Shown here: positions 34,401 through 46,969 of the stretch, piece after piece
Layout: each line of letters starts with the position of its first letter
Position numbering within the stretch: position 1 is the first letter of the stretch
Assembly (NCBI GenBank): GCA_024516155.1
Contig: JAJJXM010000032.1
Coordinates: forward strand, 186,001-250,000
Source of the DNA: Pyronema omphalodes
Taxonomy: Eukaryota > Ascomycota > Pezizomycetes > Pezizales > Pyronemataceae
Reading direction: 5' to 3'
DNA length: 64,000 bases
Position numbers and translations under genes: made by a program
The notes under the pieces: generated by a model
The model's database searches: none
Seen by the model: the letters and a program-made list of their open reading frames with translations, nothing else
What the model was told of the DNA's origin: nothing

Positions 34401-35959
34401 TGATCAAGACTCTGAGATTCTGATTGGGAGTAAGATTTTTTTTGTGAGAAGCTTTGGTGCTTGGATAAAAGGGAGTCTAGGGAGGATTTTGCAGAGGTTA
34501 TGGTTTCTTCGTTTTGGCGTTTGAGGGTTTCGAGGAGGTGGTTTTGGTCACGGGAGAGACGGGAGATGCGGGTTAGGAATTCGGTGACTAGGGTTTCATC
34601 ATGCCCTGATCCTGCTCCTGTTCCTGTTCCTAATCCCGCGGAATCAAAACCGCGGATGTTGTGAGAAATGGCGATTTCTTTAATCATAGCTGCTCGTTCT
34701 GATAGTAAGGTTTCGAATTGTTTTTTCTCGGCTTCTAGACGCCCTTTTTCGGTCATTTTTGAGCCGAGGGATAGGCGGAGGTTTTCGAGATCAAGGGTTT
34801 TGCGGGTGTGTTGTTGTTTTTTGCTTTCGATGGTGGCGGTGAAGGAGGATAGGCGGGAGGTATAGTCGGATTGCATTTGCAATAGCGCGGGAGTGGATTC
34901 GCTGAGATGGAGCATGTGTTGGGATAGCTCGGAGAGGTGGGAGCGCTTTGAGATGGCTGCTTGTCGCTTCATTTCTAGGGTTGCTAGGATGCTTTCGAAT
35001 TCTCGTGCGGAGAGGAAATGGGCTTCTTGTTGGGCGGAGATGGAGGCGATTTCGCTTGAGAGGGAGGTGATTTGGGTTCGCATCTCTTCGATTTCGTTGT
35101 GGAGTTCGTCGGCGCGACGTTTTGCCTGGTGGTGATGGGGTCAGTATCATCGATATTAGACATGGTGAGAAGGACAGGGGAGGATTACTTTCTCTGCTCG
35201 GTCTTTGTCGGTTCTGTATTGATCTAACAAAATCCTCATTTTTCCTAATTCGATGTTCTTGGCCTTTACCAAATCCTTCAGGTTTGTGATAGCCTTGGTA
35301 TACTTCTGCGCCTCGAATATCTCATCAAACCTCTTCTTCAACGCCGCCGGTTCCGACAGGGGCCAAAGAGATTCATCCTGATGACAAAAGATAACATATT
35401 CCAACACCGCCTTACTAACACCGAGGTATTGCGGCATAACTGTATCCAGTTCCGCACACCTACTAGATATAGTACTTCTCTCACCATTCCTAACCACAAG
35501 CAGCTGTCCATCAAGAGTTTTCATACTCCTACTAGTCTTCTTGACTGTCAATTGCATACTTCTCGTACAAACCATTTGTGCACCGTTGATAGAGTCAAAC
35601 GATAATTTTATCTGTCCGAGGACTTCTCGTTCACCACACATCTTTGGATCATGGATAAAGGCACCTCCTTTGCTGTTGGGTGGTAGGTCCCCGGTTGTCG
35701 CGTATTTTAGACATTCGATAATCGTGGTTTTTCCGCACCCGTTTTGCCCGACGATTAAGGTTAGGGGAGTGTCGAATTTTATTACCTCATTCCGGGTGGG
35801 GTCGAAAGAACGGATTCTGGAATTCAAGGAATCAGGGTTAGCAGTGTGTACTGGATGTATTTAGGGTTGATGAACAGAAGCATCAGGGCAAGAAGCAATA
35901 ATTAGGGTATAGGGTAAAACTTAATACGAACCCCAAGATGGCGAGTTTATTGATTTTTG
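31438..35959 (-). CDS. RAD50: RAD50, DNA double-strand-break repair SMC-like ATPase
   Basis: RAD50 is the ATPase and tether of the Mre11-Rad50-Nbs1/Xrs2 complex in double-strand-break repair, telomere maintenance and checkpoint signalling. Seen here: Walker [19 protein letters not shown]-loop region [16 protein letters not shown], long coiled coils, zinc hook CKLC (exon with [10 protein letters not shown]), signature [11 protein letters not shown], Walker [13 protein letters not shown] and the His switch ITHDEEF. Exons on minus: 35959-35932 (KINKLAILG), 35816-35189, 35125-about 34010, about 33985-33817, about 33695-33593, 33528-33195, 33142-32243 and 32160-31438. Introns are 52-125 nt with normal sites. 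The initiator is not resolved: the second exon seems to need a tiny first exon supplying ATGG. The junction near 34010-33985 has no normal-length intron at its best sites. The protein is about 1300 residues, the usual length. Confidence 0.95.
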
Positions 35960-37396
35960 CTACATAGAAAAGAGGAACGTGCGGTTAGCCCGTAAATCTG
36001 AAGCAGTGGCGTGCAGCTTGCGGCGGTTGGCTTTGGAGAGTTCAGACAGGACTTACACCTAATCCCAATTAGTCTCCCGCGTAATTTACAATCACAATTA
36101 TCAGTGATGGGAGAACCTACATTTTTTATGGATATTTGTGGTGTGGTGTGGTCTTGCACCGAAGACGCGTGTAGTTTAAAGACGTCGCGACGGGGGGACG
36201 TGTAGAGCGACTTTCGCGCTCGCGTTTAATGTGTCACGTGCATGATGCTTTAGGGTTTGAACTACTTGCTACTAAGCATAGCGTGTTATCGTCACGAATC
36301 ACGATGGACAGGGGTGCTAGAGACCAGCTGCCTGTGAAAATGGGGTTTGCGTGGGGTAAACTTAGGGCAAAATATAAGGCGGGCGCTGTGAACGCATTTT
36401 GGCAGGATTTGCGGATTTGCAGATTGACAGATGAACTGACCGATTCACAGATTTACAGATTTACAGGCTACGGTGGATAGCAAGTACACTATGGACTCAT
36501 GATACCCGCGGATAACTATAAATCGCTGGCCGGTCTGTGGCATAGTGCAAGCCGAACAGAGATAGAGACACACTCTGCGATTATTGTCTGTGCACATTAC
36601 TGTTCTTTCAATTGTGAAATTTGATCTGTTTTTTGTTCCCCAGATCAGGGCGCACATTTCACGTAGTGTGAGCATAGCGACAGGAAAATATACTCTAATT
36701 GTGCTAAACCGTAGCTTGTCTTTACCAAAGTAGATGACCATCACCAGCCGATGATGATGATGATGATGATGATGACATAGCCTAAGAACGACTAACTTCA
36801 TCCTTCATCAGCATCTTTCATCAGTTCAGTTCAGTTCAGTCTCCACCATGTCACGAGAAATGATTGAGAACCCCCGCAAGCGCAAGGCGGCCTAAAATTC
36901 CCCGATGGAGGAGATTCAAATCCCTACCAATCCCTGCAACATCAGCTAATTATCCCTGCTATCTAGATAGGATCTCGGGTACTGTGAGAACCCTGCTCGA
37001 CTTCCCCCCAGCAACTAGGTGTGTCTTTGCCCAGAGATTCTCGATCCTCTGAAACCAACTCGAGAAGAGGAGCCCTACCTCCCCGACCACCAGTATACCC
37101 ACCAGCACCACGAGAACGACTGCGAAAGACCACGACGCGACCGTGATAGCGACAGAAGGAGCAGGGAGACACGAGATAAATCGGAGGGTGAATAAGGTCT
37201 TTAGCGATACGAAAAAAAAAAGCGACAGAACCGACAAGATTTAATCATTGAATCATTCCATTATTCGACGATCCAGAAGCGGGGACGAACAGCGATAGAG
37301 GCGTGAAGCTATAGTCGAAAATAACACGGATATCATACGAAGTGCGACTTGAAAAATAACCAGAACCACAGCTCGATCTTATAATATCTCCCGCCG
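35960..37396. other. Divergent intergenic region between RAD50 and wc-2
   Basis: About 1.4 kb with no convincing gene. It must hold both promoters and probably the first RAD50 mini-exon. A (GAT)n run lies at 36750-36775. An ATG at 36848 opens a 15-codon ORF (MSREMIENPRKRKAA) that could be an upstream ORF of wc-2 if the transcript begins that far upstream. A CACGTG element is present at 36232. Confidence 0.5.
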
Positions 37397-38996
37397 ATGA
37401 ATCCCGCCGACCAGCAACCTTATGGCGCCGTCCCAAACCAACACGGAAACCCCCAACAATCCATGTCCGGTCTTTCTGTCCACGACCTACGTATGCAGCA
37501 ACACATGAGTTACGGAGATCCGGGGGGGTCACTGATGTCTAACGGAGTTGGGGGCGACGGATCGATGCTAGAAGGACCAATGAATTTTAATCCCATGGGA
37601 ATGGGAGAAGGTCCAATGGGTGGATTAGTCGATTCACAAATGCCTCCTGGAGTTGGATTACCAGATCAATACGCGGCACTAGTATCGAATTCACCGATGG
37701 GAGCAATGACGGGAGATTATGGCAACCTCGGAGGTGGTAGCACACTTACGGAATTCACGAAACGAAGGAATTGGAGTCAGAGGATTCTGGAGGAGCTGCA
37801 GGACTTTTTACATGTTCTCACGCCGGATGGAAAAATCGTCTACGCAAGCCCGAGTAGTAAACCTCTCACTGGTTTTGAGGTTAATGAGTTGCTTGGGAAG
37901 TTTATACATGAGTTTATTCATGAAGATGATTCTGCGCTGTAAGTTGAATCTAAGCCGCGAGCTGTGGAGCTTACCTTTCTCCCAAAGCTCGAAAAAGCTT
38001 GTCCAGTCAGAGCCCCGGGTCTTCGAGCTACCAAGTTGCAAATAGACCTACTCATCTCAGCTCAGCTCTCCCTTTCACCCCACTGCTAGCTATGTGCAGC
38101 TCCCCCACGTTGAAGTCTTACTAACACCCTACAGCTTCCTCAAAGAATTCCACGAATCCATATCTACCGGGCGAGCCCTACGACTCTTCTACCGTTTCCG
38201 CAAGTCAGACAACACCTTCGCAATCTTCGAAACCCACGGGCATCCCCACATAGCCGAATCCGTAGCCATCGACCCCTCGAGTCCTCAGTCCGTCTGCAAA
38301 GGTTTCTTCATGATGGCACGGCCTTATCCGACCCGTAACGCCGCCCTCCTCGATTCCTTCCTCGAGCACAAAATCGAAAACGAGCGCTTAGTCCGACGTA
38401 TCGCCGAGCTCAAAAAAGAAGAAATGGAAGAAACCCAGCAGCGGTCTCGACAACAACAAAGCCTGCGATCTGAGGGAATGTCAACCAGCATAAGAGGCGG
38501 AGGATCCAGCGTCGGAACCGACCTCACCTTATCATCCCTCCCGCAACATCCAGGCCAGGAAATGCCACCCCCCGCTAAACCAACAAGTCAGCTCACAAGA
38601 CAAAACCTGGACCGTATGGAAGCGACCAACGTGCGAGTGGAGGGTATCAGAGACAAAATGGCGCGTTTTGAAGGAACCCATATCGACCATATAGAAGTCC
38701 TAACAGGTCTCCAATACCGGGATGGTGAAAGAAGTAAAGGAATAAGTACCGGAGATACATCACCAGCCCTGATAAGAGGAGATGTTGGCGTCCCTATACC
38801 GGTCGATAAGGAACAAAGACAAACGGATAAGAAAAAGAAACAGAAAATTGCGGATGAATATGTTTGTACGGATTGTGGAACCCTTGACTCCCCGGAATGG
38901 AGAAAGGGTCCAAAGGGACCTAAAACTCTGTGTAATGCGTGTGGGCTACGTTGGGCTAAGTCAGTTAGGTTGGCTAGAGGTGCGGATTATCGCTGA
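37397..38996 (+). CDS. wc-2: White collar 2 homologue: PAS domain and GATA zinc finger transcription factor
   Basis: WC-2 partners the blue-light receptor WC-1 in the white-collar complex and binds light-response elements in fungal photobiology and the clock. There are two exons, 37397-37938 and 38135-38996. The intron (196 nt) has GTAAGT, a CTAAC branch at about 38121 and CTACAG, giving 467 residues. Seen: a Met/Gly/Pro-rich N-terminus, a PAS domain around residues 125-240 ([74 protein letters not shown]), a charged helix ([19 protein letters not shown]), a basic KKKKQK stretch and a GATA finger C-X2-C-X18-C-X2-C at residues 425-450 ([20 protein letters not shown]...CNAC). It stops about 17 residues after the finger. 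Confidence 0.93.
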
Positions 38997-40930
38997 TTTT
39001 TTGGGTAGGAAGGAGAAGAAAAGGATCCAGGATGGAAATGGTGGTGGAGCTGGGGGTTCGGGAAGCTTGGGAAGCTTGGGATCACTAGGAGCAATTGGAC
39101 CATTGGGGAAAGGCAGTGGCAGTGGGATTGGGGGGCCCTGACATTGTCTGACCAAGTCCGCCGAGGTACGGTGAAGTTCTGATTGGATCTTGATGGGATC
39201 TTGACAATCTTGATCCCGTCCTGATTCAGTTTTGATCTACACCAATGATACTTTTGTCGGGGTCAGGCCTGGAACTACCATCATGATACTGTCTGAGGTT
39301 TGTAGTCCTGTTTTGTTTTTTCTTCTTTTTTTTTTTTTTTTTTTGGTCAGCTTGCCTTGACTTTCTCCTGACCAGCGTCTAAAAACTTGGTATGGTAGCT
39401 ACATACATAGTTTCTCTAGGTTTCTTTTTCTTTAGGTTCCGTTTGCCCGTCAGATTTCTTTTTTTACGTCCGGAGGTCGGGATTGGAACTTTATTGGTCG
39501 GTCGTTAATTCCTTTTTCTTTTTTTTTTTTCTTCTTCTTCTTTTGGTTTGTGAGGGCTGGCGTTGGATTTGGCGATGGTATATATTTCTGGGTCGGGTTT
39601 TGATGGGATAGGATGGGATGGGATTTCGTTAGTAGGATCGGTGACATGGGATGGAATATGATGGAATGGGGGTTTGGTGGCATCGGTGGCATGGGATGGA
39701 ATGGGGTTTGATGAAATGCGGTATTGGTGGTATTGCTGGTATCGGTGGTATTAGTGGTATAGGATTGGAATTGATGGCATGGCATGGGATGGCACTATGA
39801 AACTCAACGGAATGGGGCTGGACTGGGTTAAAGGGACATGATGGCATTATTTAAGAATATCTCACCCTATGCCGATCAGAGCAAATTCTTTAAGGTTTGC
39901 TGGGTGGATTAAACGTTTTGAAATTGGCTGTCTGGATGGTACTGTGTAATGAACTTTAAATATTGAATATTGGATATTGCATATTGAATATTGAATAGTG
40001 ATAGTACATAGTGATAGTACATAGTGATAGTACATACCTACCAATCCCCCCCCCCCCCCCCGTCCTCTATGCTACACAAAATCCCTACACAATCGCCGCC
40101 TGCATACATAAACCTTCCATATACCCCACCACTATTCCTTCCCACCAAAAATATCAGCTAAATTCCTACATACCAATCAACCAAACTCCATTAACCATAG
40201 AAATCAGCAAAGTCTAGATTATAAACGAATAATGAATCTATTAGACTATCTCTCAGTGCATGTTGGAAATAAATGAGAGGAATATATTAAATACCGATTT
40301 GTATTAGTACAACTTACGGAACACAAACCTACAACTACCTCCCCGGCTTTTGAAGCAAGAAAGGGTCTCGATGTTGACTAGGCATCAGATCAGATCTGCC
40401 TAGGCTGCAAATAGAAGGATAGGAGGACAGGAGGACAGGAGGATAGGAGGACAGGAGGACAGGAGGAAAAAAGGAAAGAAGTAATCCTCTGTGCTCTGTG
40501 ATCCGTGATTACCAGCATTTTAAGGAGCAGATAATAAGACGGCTACAAAGTCCCGTAATGATGAGTCCTGACCGAATGTTTACATTCCACACTCCAAGAA
40601 AAGAAGTTTCACCCCGAAAACTTACAGTTGATAAAAAAAAAACTTAAATTGCTGGTTTCTCAGTGCTGGTTTTTTAGGAGATATTTCATACGGCATCCGG
40701 CATTCGGCATTCGGCATTCGGATATCGATTACCACCTGATGCGAGGAGTTATCGTTTGGTTCTCGTTTGGTTCTCGTTTGGTTATAGTTTGGTTATAGTT
40801 TGGTTGATATACCTGAGACTAGCTAGGTTGGGAACTGTTAATGATGTTGTGGGGGGTTTTTTTTTGGGCTGGATTTAAGGTGTTGGTTGGATGATATGAA
40901 AGGGAATGGAAATGGGGGGTTTTTTGGTAA
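38997..40930. other. Gene-free region with simple repeats (wc-2 3' flank onward)
   Basis: I see no gene. It holds a T-run (39321-39345), a second T-rich run (39515-39545), GGNATNGGTGG-type cryptic repeats (39600-39800), a C-run (40046-40062), about five copies of the 10-mer AGGAGGACAG (40410-40470), tandem GGCATTCGGCATTCGG (40690-40720) and TCTCGTTTGGT repeats (40750-40805). Confidence 0.6.
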
Positions 40931-40934
40931 TATG

Positions 40935-41190
40935 GGGGATTGAGGGATTGAGGGATTGAGGGATTGAGGGATTGAGGGATTGAGGGATTGAGGGATTGAG
41001 GGATTGAGGGATTGAGGGATTGAGGGATTGAGGGATTGAGGGATTGAGGGATTGAGGGATTGAGGGATTGAGGGATTGAGGGATTGAGGGATTGAGGGAT
41101 TGAGGGATTGAGGGATTGAGGGATTGAGGGATTGAGGGATTGAGGGATTGAGGGATTGAGGGGTTTGAGGGATTGAGGGATTGAGGGGTT
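40935..41190. repeat. Minisatellite of the 8-mer GGGATTGA
   Basis: About 30 nearly perfect tandem copies of GGGATTGA, with one or two one-base variants near the right end (GGGGTTTGA), then a C-run (41210-41224). The long ORFs read through it on the minus strand (SLNPSIPQ repeats) are products of the repeat; the 8-bp unit is open in all frames. Confidence 0.95.
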
Positions 41191-43931
41191 TGGTGGAGCA
41201 TTTCTTCCCCCCCCCCCCCCCCCCACACCCCCAAAGTGAAAATTGTTAAGGATACTCAGGAGGAGTTTACGGATTTCAGATTTCGGTTACTGGAGAAAAG
41301 ATGTGGTGGATCTGGATTTGTTGAAAATGAGGACGAATGAAGATATCGGTGATATGGGGGAAAGTTATCTGGCAGATGAAGATACGGATATGATGATGAT
41401 GATGATGAAGAGGAGGAAGATGCGGAGGACTCAGGAATATGAAAGTGGAGTGGAAGGTGAGGAGGTCTTGCAGGTGAAGGAGGTGATTGAGAAGGAGGTT
41501 GGGAAGTAGAGGAGGAGCAGTATTGATGAAAATAATAAGGAATGATAGAGGTTATAAGATAGCATATGGCATTTGGGGAGAAGGGGGTCCAGAGGAGGAC
41601 CTGGAAGACATTATTGGCTATATACGGAGCAGTGAGAAGCGAGAACCCAGAAGTATAGAATGTTATTATACCCAACTGTATTTCTGTCTTTTTTATAGGA
41701 TGGGACTTTTTTCATTCGCATTTTTTTTTTGTGGATTCCCTTTTGAACACGTATGTAGTCCCTCATAGCACGCTGTGGGGTACATGGTGTCAATCGTGTG
41801 TATCTGTGTATCTGTGTTGAGTTCGATGGTTTGGTCGGATAGACTGACAATCTCAAAATTACGATTAAACTCGACCATATTAAAATCCGGAAGTCGTAGG
41901 TCCCGCCCCTTGGGCCTTTTTTGCAACGCTTATTTGTCGTTACATACTTCCATATACGAAGATAAAAGATTTATAACTGGTTTTAGGCTATATTCCGTGA
42001 AATGTCAAAACTAGGAACATTCCCGATATATCTCAATGTATGGATTTGATAGATACTTGATAAATGGCCTCGCCGTGTTGCTATTCGTCACCGCGCATTT
42101 ACACGGTCACGAATCATGTGCGCGTCGACAGTCATGTGCGTGTGATATCCCTCGATTTTCAGGAAGCGTTTATGAATGCCTGAATCTGGGAGCAATACCA
42201 TAATCATCTGAAAGCCCAATATTGCTCATAGAATGAGGAGTCCTGCCATAAATCTAATCTTCTAAAGCCCCGATACCTGTTATTCGCTATTATGGTTCAT
42301 GACTATTACATTCACTTCGTATTGTAGAAACAACCCTGGATGATATAGTGTAGGAGGACCTGAAATATCCTATTCAGGTGATACTGAGTTTACGACGATA
42401 AAGCCCGGGAATTTCCATCTCCCGCTCAAATTCAAAATTTAAGGTACCAATAGAGCACGGACATGCAACTTCAGCTGACGATTATTCGATTGTAAGACGT
42501 CACTTTATCTCATGGTTTACATATTTGTTACTTGTACTCCAGGACTGATTGCAGCGGCAGGCATACTATGGTGTAGTCAACACCCACATTACTATTTCCG
42601 AGTGTAGTAATGTCTGGCTTAAATCTCGAAGGTTATCCAAAGAATCTTTATAAATGAAGGCAAAAGATCATGGTGAACTGAATTGAGCTGCAGGAAGACA
42701 TCGGACGGTGGTGTAGATAGTGAGTTGAACTTACACTGTAGAGACAGCCTCGATGGGTTTGATAATCAATAGGGTGAGAGAAAATTATAAAAGGAAGGGA
42801 TATTCATGTGGATTAGGAATGGGTTGATACTGTACAGTGAAACAACTGATTATGTATTCCCATGTGGGATTGAAAGGAGGAATACCAAGCGAAAAGAGGA
42901 TCATGGTCCCCCATTACGTGATGTGATATTGGTGAAACCATAAAAAGAGAACCGGGATAATGGACCGCATTTTTCCAGTGTGGTGGTCAAAGGGAAGGGA
43001 ACAACAGTTGATGATCGAATCATGGTCGACCATAATCCAACTAGCGTTCGGATTGTACTGAAGCACAACGTATTGCAGCAAAGATATCTCACGCCCGACT
43101 GACCAGTCCGGTTTTAGTTATTGCCAAATGTACTGGAGTTGGGTGTGATTGAGAGACTGTAATGGAGGCTCGGAGAAACTTCTCTTTTACCACAATACAG
43201 CAAACGAGAACAGTATGGTTGATGTTTCCGTGAGTATTCGTGATAATTGTTAAAGAGAGAGCGACAGGAGAATATATAATGATAGTTGACCATCATCCGC
43301 CTTGCATTCGGATTGTGCTGCAGTACCCTCGCGGCCTCGCCGCCGATTGAGCTGTCCAGTAATAAGTAACGTTCAATGTACGTGAGGGAGATACGGATGA
43401 GAGATTAATATCACATCTTCGGCGTCGGTCTTCACTATTTTAACTCGACCATAACTACCTTGGGAAGATGAACGATAAACATGGACAATACAGAAAGAAG
43501 ACATACAACAAAGAATGTCTGTTGCGGAAGAAATATTAATATGCGGATCTACTAAGTTACAGCTTCCGAAACCTCTCGAATGGCTTTCCGTCTAGATGCT
43601 CATCATCAAAATCAATACATCAAATCAAAACGAATGTACTTCCGAGTTTGTACAAATTCATACAATACAATAATTTCTTCATACGCAGCCTTGCTAAATT
43701 GTTTCGACTCATCGGGCCTGTTAGGATTGTCAATTGCCACACCAAGAGATCAAAGTGAGCCAAAGAAAACCATCCCTCCGGTCCAACCGAACAACACCAC
43801 CGAAAAATCGCTCCCTTAATCACTGACATCATAGCTCCTTGCGCCGCCATGCACAACCGCCGAGAACCGCCCTTCATCCGTCTAACCAGCAACGAGTCAT
43901 ATCATAATGCCAACGCGCCATTTCACAACCT
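41191..43931. other. Gene-poor region
   Basis: No supported gene. Short ORFs near 41243-41509 are Met/Arg/Glu-rich low complexity. A diverged direct repeat of roughly 100 bp is visible: 43013-43131 and 43278-43380 share a block ending in TTCGGATTGT and a later CAATGTAC. Confidence 0.5.
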
Positions 43932-44011
43932 GGGTTTGTAGTTCAATTGGTAGAACACGGTCACTTAGCATGCTCAGGGGCCGTATGTGGGTTCGAGTCC
44001 CACCGAACCCA
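43932..44011 (+). tRNA. tRNA-like gene, copy 1 (identity uncertain, 16-nt anticodon loop)
   Basis: It folds as acceptor GGGTTTG/CGAACCC plus A73, D-arm GTTC-AATTGGTA-GAAC, anticodon stem CGGTC/GGCCG (43958-43962/43979-43983), and T-arm GTGGG-TTCGAGT-CCCAC. The A box (TAGTTCAATTGG) and B box (GGTTCGAGTCC) are good, and T-runs follow (44014 onward). The loop between the stem halves is 16 nt (ACTTAGCATGCTCAGG) instead of 7. It contains TTAGCAT, identical to a tRNA-Ala(AGC) anticodon loop, but the bases around it do not pair as the Ala stem. A 9-nt intron after position 37 would leave C33 and anticodon TTA, which is unusual. I leave the amino acid open. Confidence 0.7.
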
Positions 44012-45227
44012 TCTTTTTGCCCTTTTCTTTTCATAATGCAATCTGATACGACACCATCCCTTCACACGTGACAGTCCCAAACTGTTTCATTTTTCTTCGT
44101 TGCTCACGCAAGAGGATTTGGAATTTCTGCGCTGCAATACTAAATGCTGAAAAAATATCCATAAAGGAGTTAAATTGTACACTTCTAAACGAAGACACGA
44201 TTTGGTTGATGTGGACGTGTTACGGACCATGCTGAACTCTGTGCAAAACCTCTATGGTATATGCATCCTATAGTTTGTCTAAGGAATCTCTTAGCGTTTT
44301 ACAAAAGAAGTTTGAAACATAGCAGAACGACATTGATTGGAAATGCTCTGACAGTAACCGGAGAATCTACTTTGCTAGTGAAAATCGTACCACCGAAGCA
44401 TGATCTCCGCAGTGTCCCTAGAAAAAATGATGGATGCCTGCAGTCTTCACCCCTCGTCTGTTAGAATAAGTGTCTAGGCATCGAACTGGTTAAGCATGTC
44501 ATCAACAGCTCCAGATCACTTGCAGCGAAGTTGTTTTTATGGTACCAGTCGCTTGGATAAACTACTCATTACGATAATGGATGACAGGCAGAGAAACCTC
44601 ATAATCTTGTAAAAGTATTGATTCTATGCGAGGTTCCGGGTCGCTAGTAAATTACCATATAACTTCCAAATTCATTTATGCGCCACCTTCTAGGTAAACC
44701 ACATATATTTTTGAGCTTTAACTCAGAGACACGTCGTTGGATACCCCAGAGTAATTCCGTGTTCAATGAGAATAACACCGAGTGATTCGATGTGTTCTGA
44801 AATTGTGTTTGCGGGGAGGTGAGTATGTACATCGTACTTTCGTAGGATTAGATTCTAGCGCAGGGGAGTTGTATAAAAAAACCAGCAAGCATTCATATTT
44901 TCTGAGATTCATCAAGAAAAAGACCCTCTACACGGTCATCCAGCTAGGGAGAATTTTCCATAATCACGTGATACAACCTGCACTTACGTCATACATCGCG
45001 ACGTGTCTTGTACCTTCAGGCATCACGCCTCACAACAGACCACACCGTATGTCTGAGATTGTACTTTCCATATAGTTCAGACTAGGTGCGATGTATCATG
45101 AAGCGCAGTAGAGAAGGTCAGAATTTTGTTCTCCTGAGGCATCAATAACATCAAGAGTTCGGGGCAGTCATGTGTGGGGTAGGTATGCCTTATCAGACTG
45201 TGTGCAAAACGAATAATGCAAAAAGAA
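44012..45227. other. Intergenic between tRNA-like copies 1 and 2
   Basis: No gene supported. The right part (from about 44960, AATCACGTGATAC) belongs to a block duplicated at 46970-47600. Confidence 0.5.
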
Positions 45228-45500
45228 TGGGTTCGGTGGGACTCGAACCCACATACGGCCCCTGAGCATGCTAAGTGACCGTATTCTACCAATTGAACTA
45301 CAAACCCAGTTTGTGAAAGTGCGTGTTGGAATTAAAATATAACCAGCTGCTGGCTAGACGGAGAAAGAGCGGTTCTCGGTGCTGGTGGCAGTCCGGAATG
45401 GCCGTAGAAAACGATATGATGTCAGTGGTAACTCATTCCACATGCGGGATTTGGTCGGTGCCTTATCCATGAGCCGGAGTCATGAATCTCCATCGTTCTT
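44960..45500. repeat. Segmental duplication, unit 1 (partner about 46970-47600)
   Basis: The segments share, in order: TCACGTGATAC, ACGTCATACATCGCGA, ATCACGCCTC, GTATCATGAAGC, TTCTCCTG(A/C)(G/A)GCATCAATAACATC, GTGGGGTAGGTATGCC, the tRNA-like gene, ATATAACC(A/C)GCTGCTG, CGGAGAAAG(A/G)GCGGTTCTCGG and ATGGTGTCAGTGG-like sequence. Same orientation, about 2.0 kb apart, clearly diverged outside the tRNA. Confidence 0.85.
45228..45307 (-). tRNA. tRNA-like gene, copy 2
   Basis: Same 80-nt structure as copy 1 with one difference (GAAT for GAAC in the D-stem 3' strand), which also allows the anticodon stem to extend to 8 bp (AUACGGUC/GGCCGUAU). Box A and box B are intact, and a TTTTT terminator follows on the minus strand (45224-45220). 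It lies in the duplicated segment shared with copy 3. Confidence 0.7.
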
Positions 45501-46969
45501 CGTTTGCATGGTGCTCCATGCGCAACAATTCTCTCCTCATATTGCCAAGCTATGCCGAAGGAAGGGTAGAATCACTAGCAATAAGTCGTTATGTCAGTAG
45601 CTACTGTGTGTTGTATTTCGTGGGAGTCAATCAAGACAAATGACGGTTCTACTTCGCATATGTTCATTACTGTCCCTCCACCCTGTATCCAGGTTGTCTG
45701 AGCTGCTCTCATTTCGCAACGGTCTAATATGCTTATCGCCCAAGGTTTTCTATTTTCCACTGAGAATCAAACAATCCAGTAGCTATTTGACAAAATATGG
45801 TTTGTAAGGTATGACCACCTTATACCCTAACTAGCGCCGCGGTATATTGGTTTTTCTTCATTAACGGACTGGGGTGTCTGTAAACATCACACACGCTTCT
45901 AAATGGTAAAAGGAAATCCAGCGCCACGATAGAGTATCCCAGATATAATTCATCATGTTTAACAGCAGTTACCACGATACTTTGGAGTTTAAGAAAGTCG
46001 AAATAACACACAGCAAACAAGAGACGAAGCCACCGCTAACTGAATTCTATGGATTCCTAACAGACTTGCAGCGTTGAGGAGGATAAGGATAAGGTCCTCT
46101 ACCACATTTACACAAGTGCATCTGACGCACATCATATTATATGGTGCTTCCTATATGCTAAAAACTCATGATGGGACGCCAAGTCGGTTCATTAATGGTC
46201 TGGGCCTGGCTTGTGCTACTTTTTATGGCCAAGAACACTGAGTAAAAGTCAGCTCAAGCCGAGTGAATAAGCTCGAGACAACTGTATACTGAGATTCTTT
46301 CAACTGAAAACTACATTCGGATTAAAGAATCTTGAAACAGCTCCAGTGTAAAACTAACCTTGATTTACTGTAAGTTAGAATATCACCATGGAGCATTGCA
46401 TGTAGCAAGCGCATATATTCTAGCTGGTTTCAAATCCCCGTAAACTGTATGCACGACGGGAGATATTTTGGGAATCTTCTAGCTATGATTAGTCAAAGTA
46501 TACCCGGTGCCATGTATTACTCATTATATTTACAAAGAGATAGATAACATATATGACGAACACATAGGTAGTATGATCTACAATCGGTAAAAATATGCAA
46601 TAACCAAAATACTTCAGCGCCACAAATCAGTTGAGATCCTCATTCACGTTCCCAATCGCCAGTATTTCCGGCCTTGAGACATCTTAATAACTGCATCTTA
46701 CACTTATGCACCGGATTTTCAACGCGTCTCAACGTAAAGAACTGAAATCTTACTTGATGTCCATGTCTGCTGCCAATTTTCATGCAAATGGAAACGAGTG
46801 ATACTGCATGTTTTTAACGCTTTCTGTAAAGATGGACTATGTTCGTGCGCAAATTGTATCACAGTGTACGAAAATCGTATTGCAATATCTATAGAGTATG
46901 TAGATATACTCACATTAATCAATACGACAAGCTACGAATACGTAGCTGCTGCTAGGGAGCATTAAATGC
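45501..46969. other. Intergenic between duplicated segments
   Basis: AT-rich, with no recognisable gene; only short ORFs without known motifs. Confidence 0.5.

Noticed and set aside
40935..41190. CRISPR-like array
   Set aside because: Contiguous 8-bp units without spacers in a eukaryotic genome; it is a minisatellite.
40819..41234. Minus-strand ORFs of 119-135 codons with SLNPSIPQ repeats
   Set aside because: They are translations of the 8-bp minisatellite, which is open in every frame; no promoter or conserved part outside the repeat.
41243..41509. An 88-codon plus-strand ORF
   Set aside because: Low-complexity Met, Arg and Glu runs from GATGAT and GAGGAG repeats; no gene signals.
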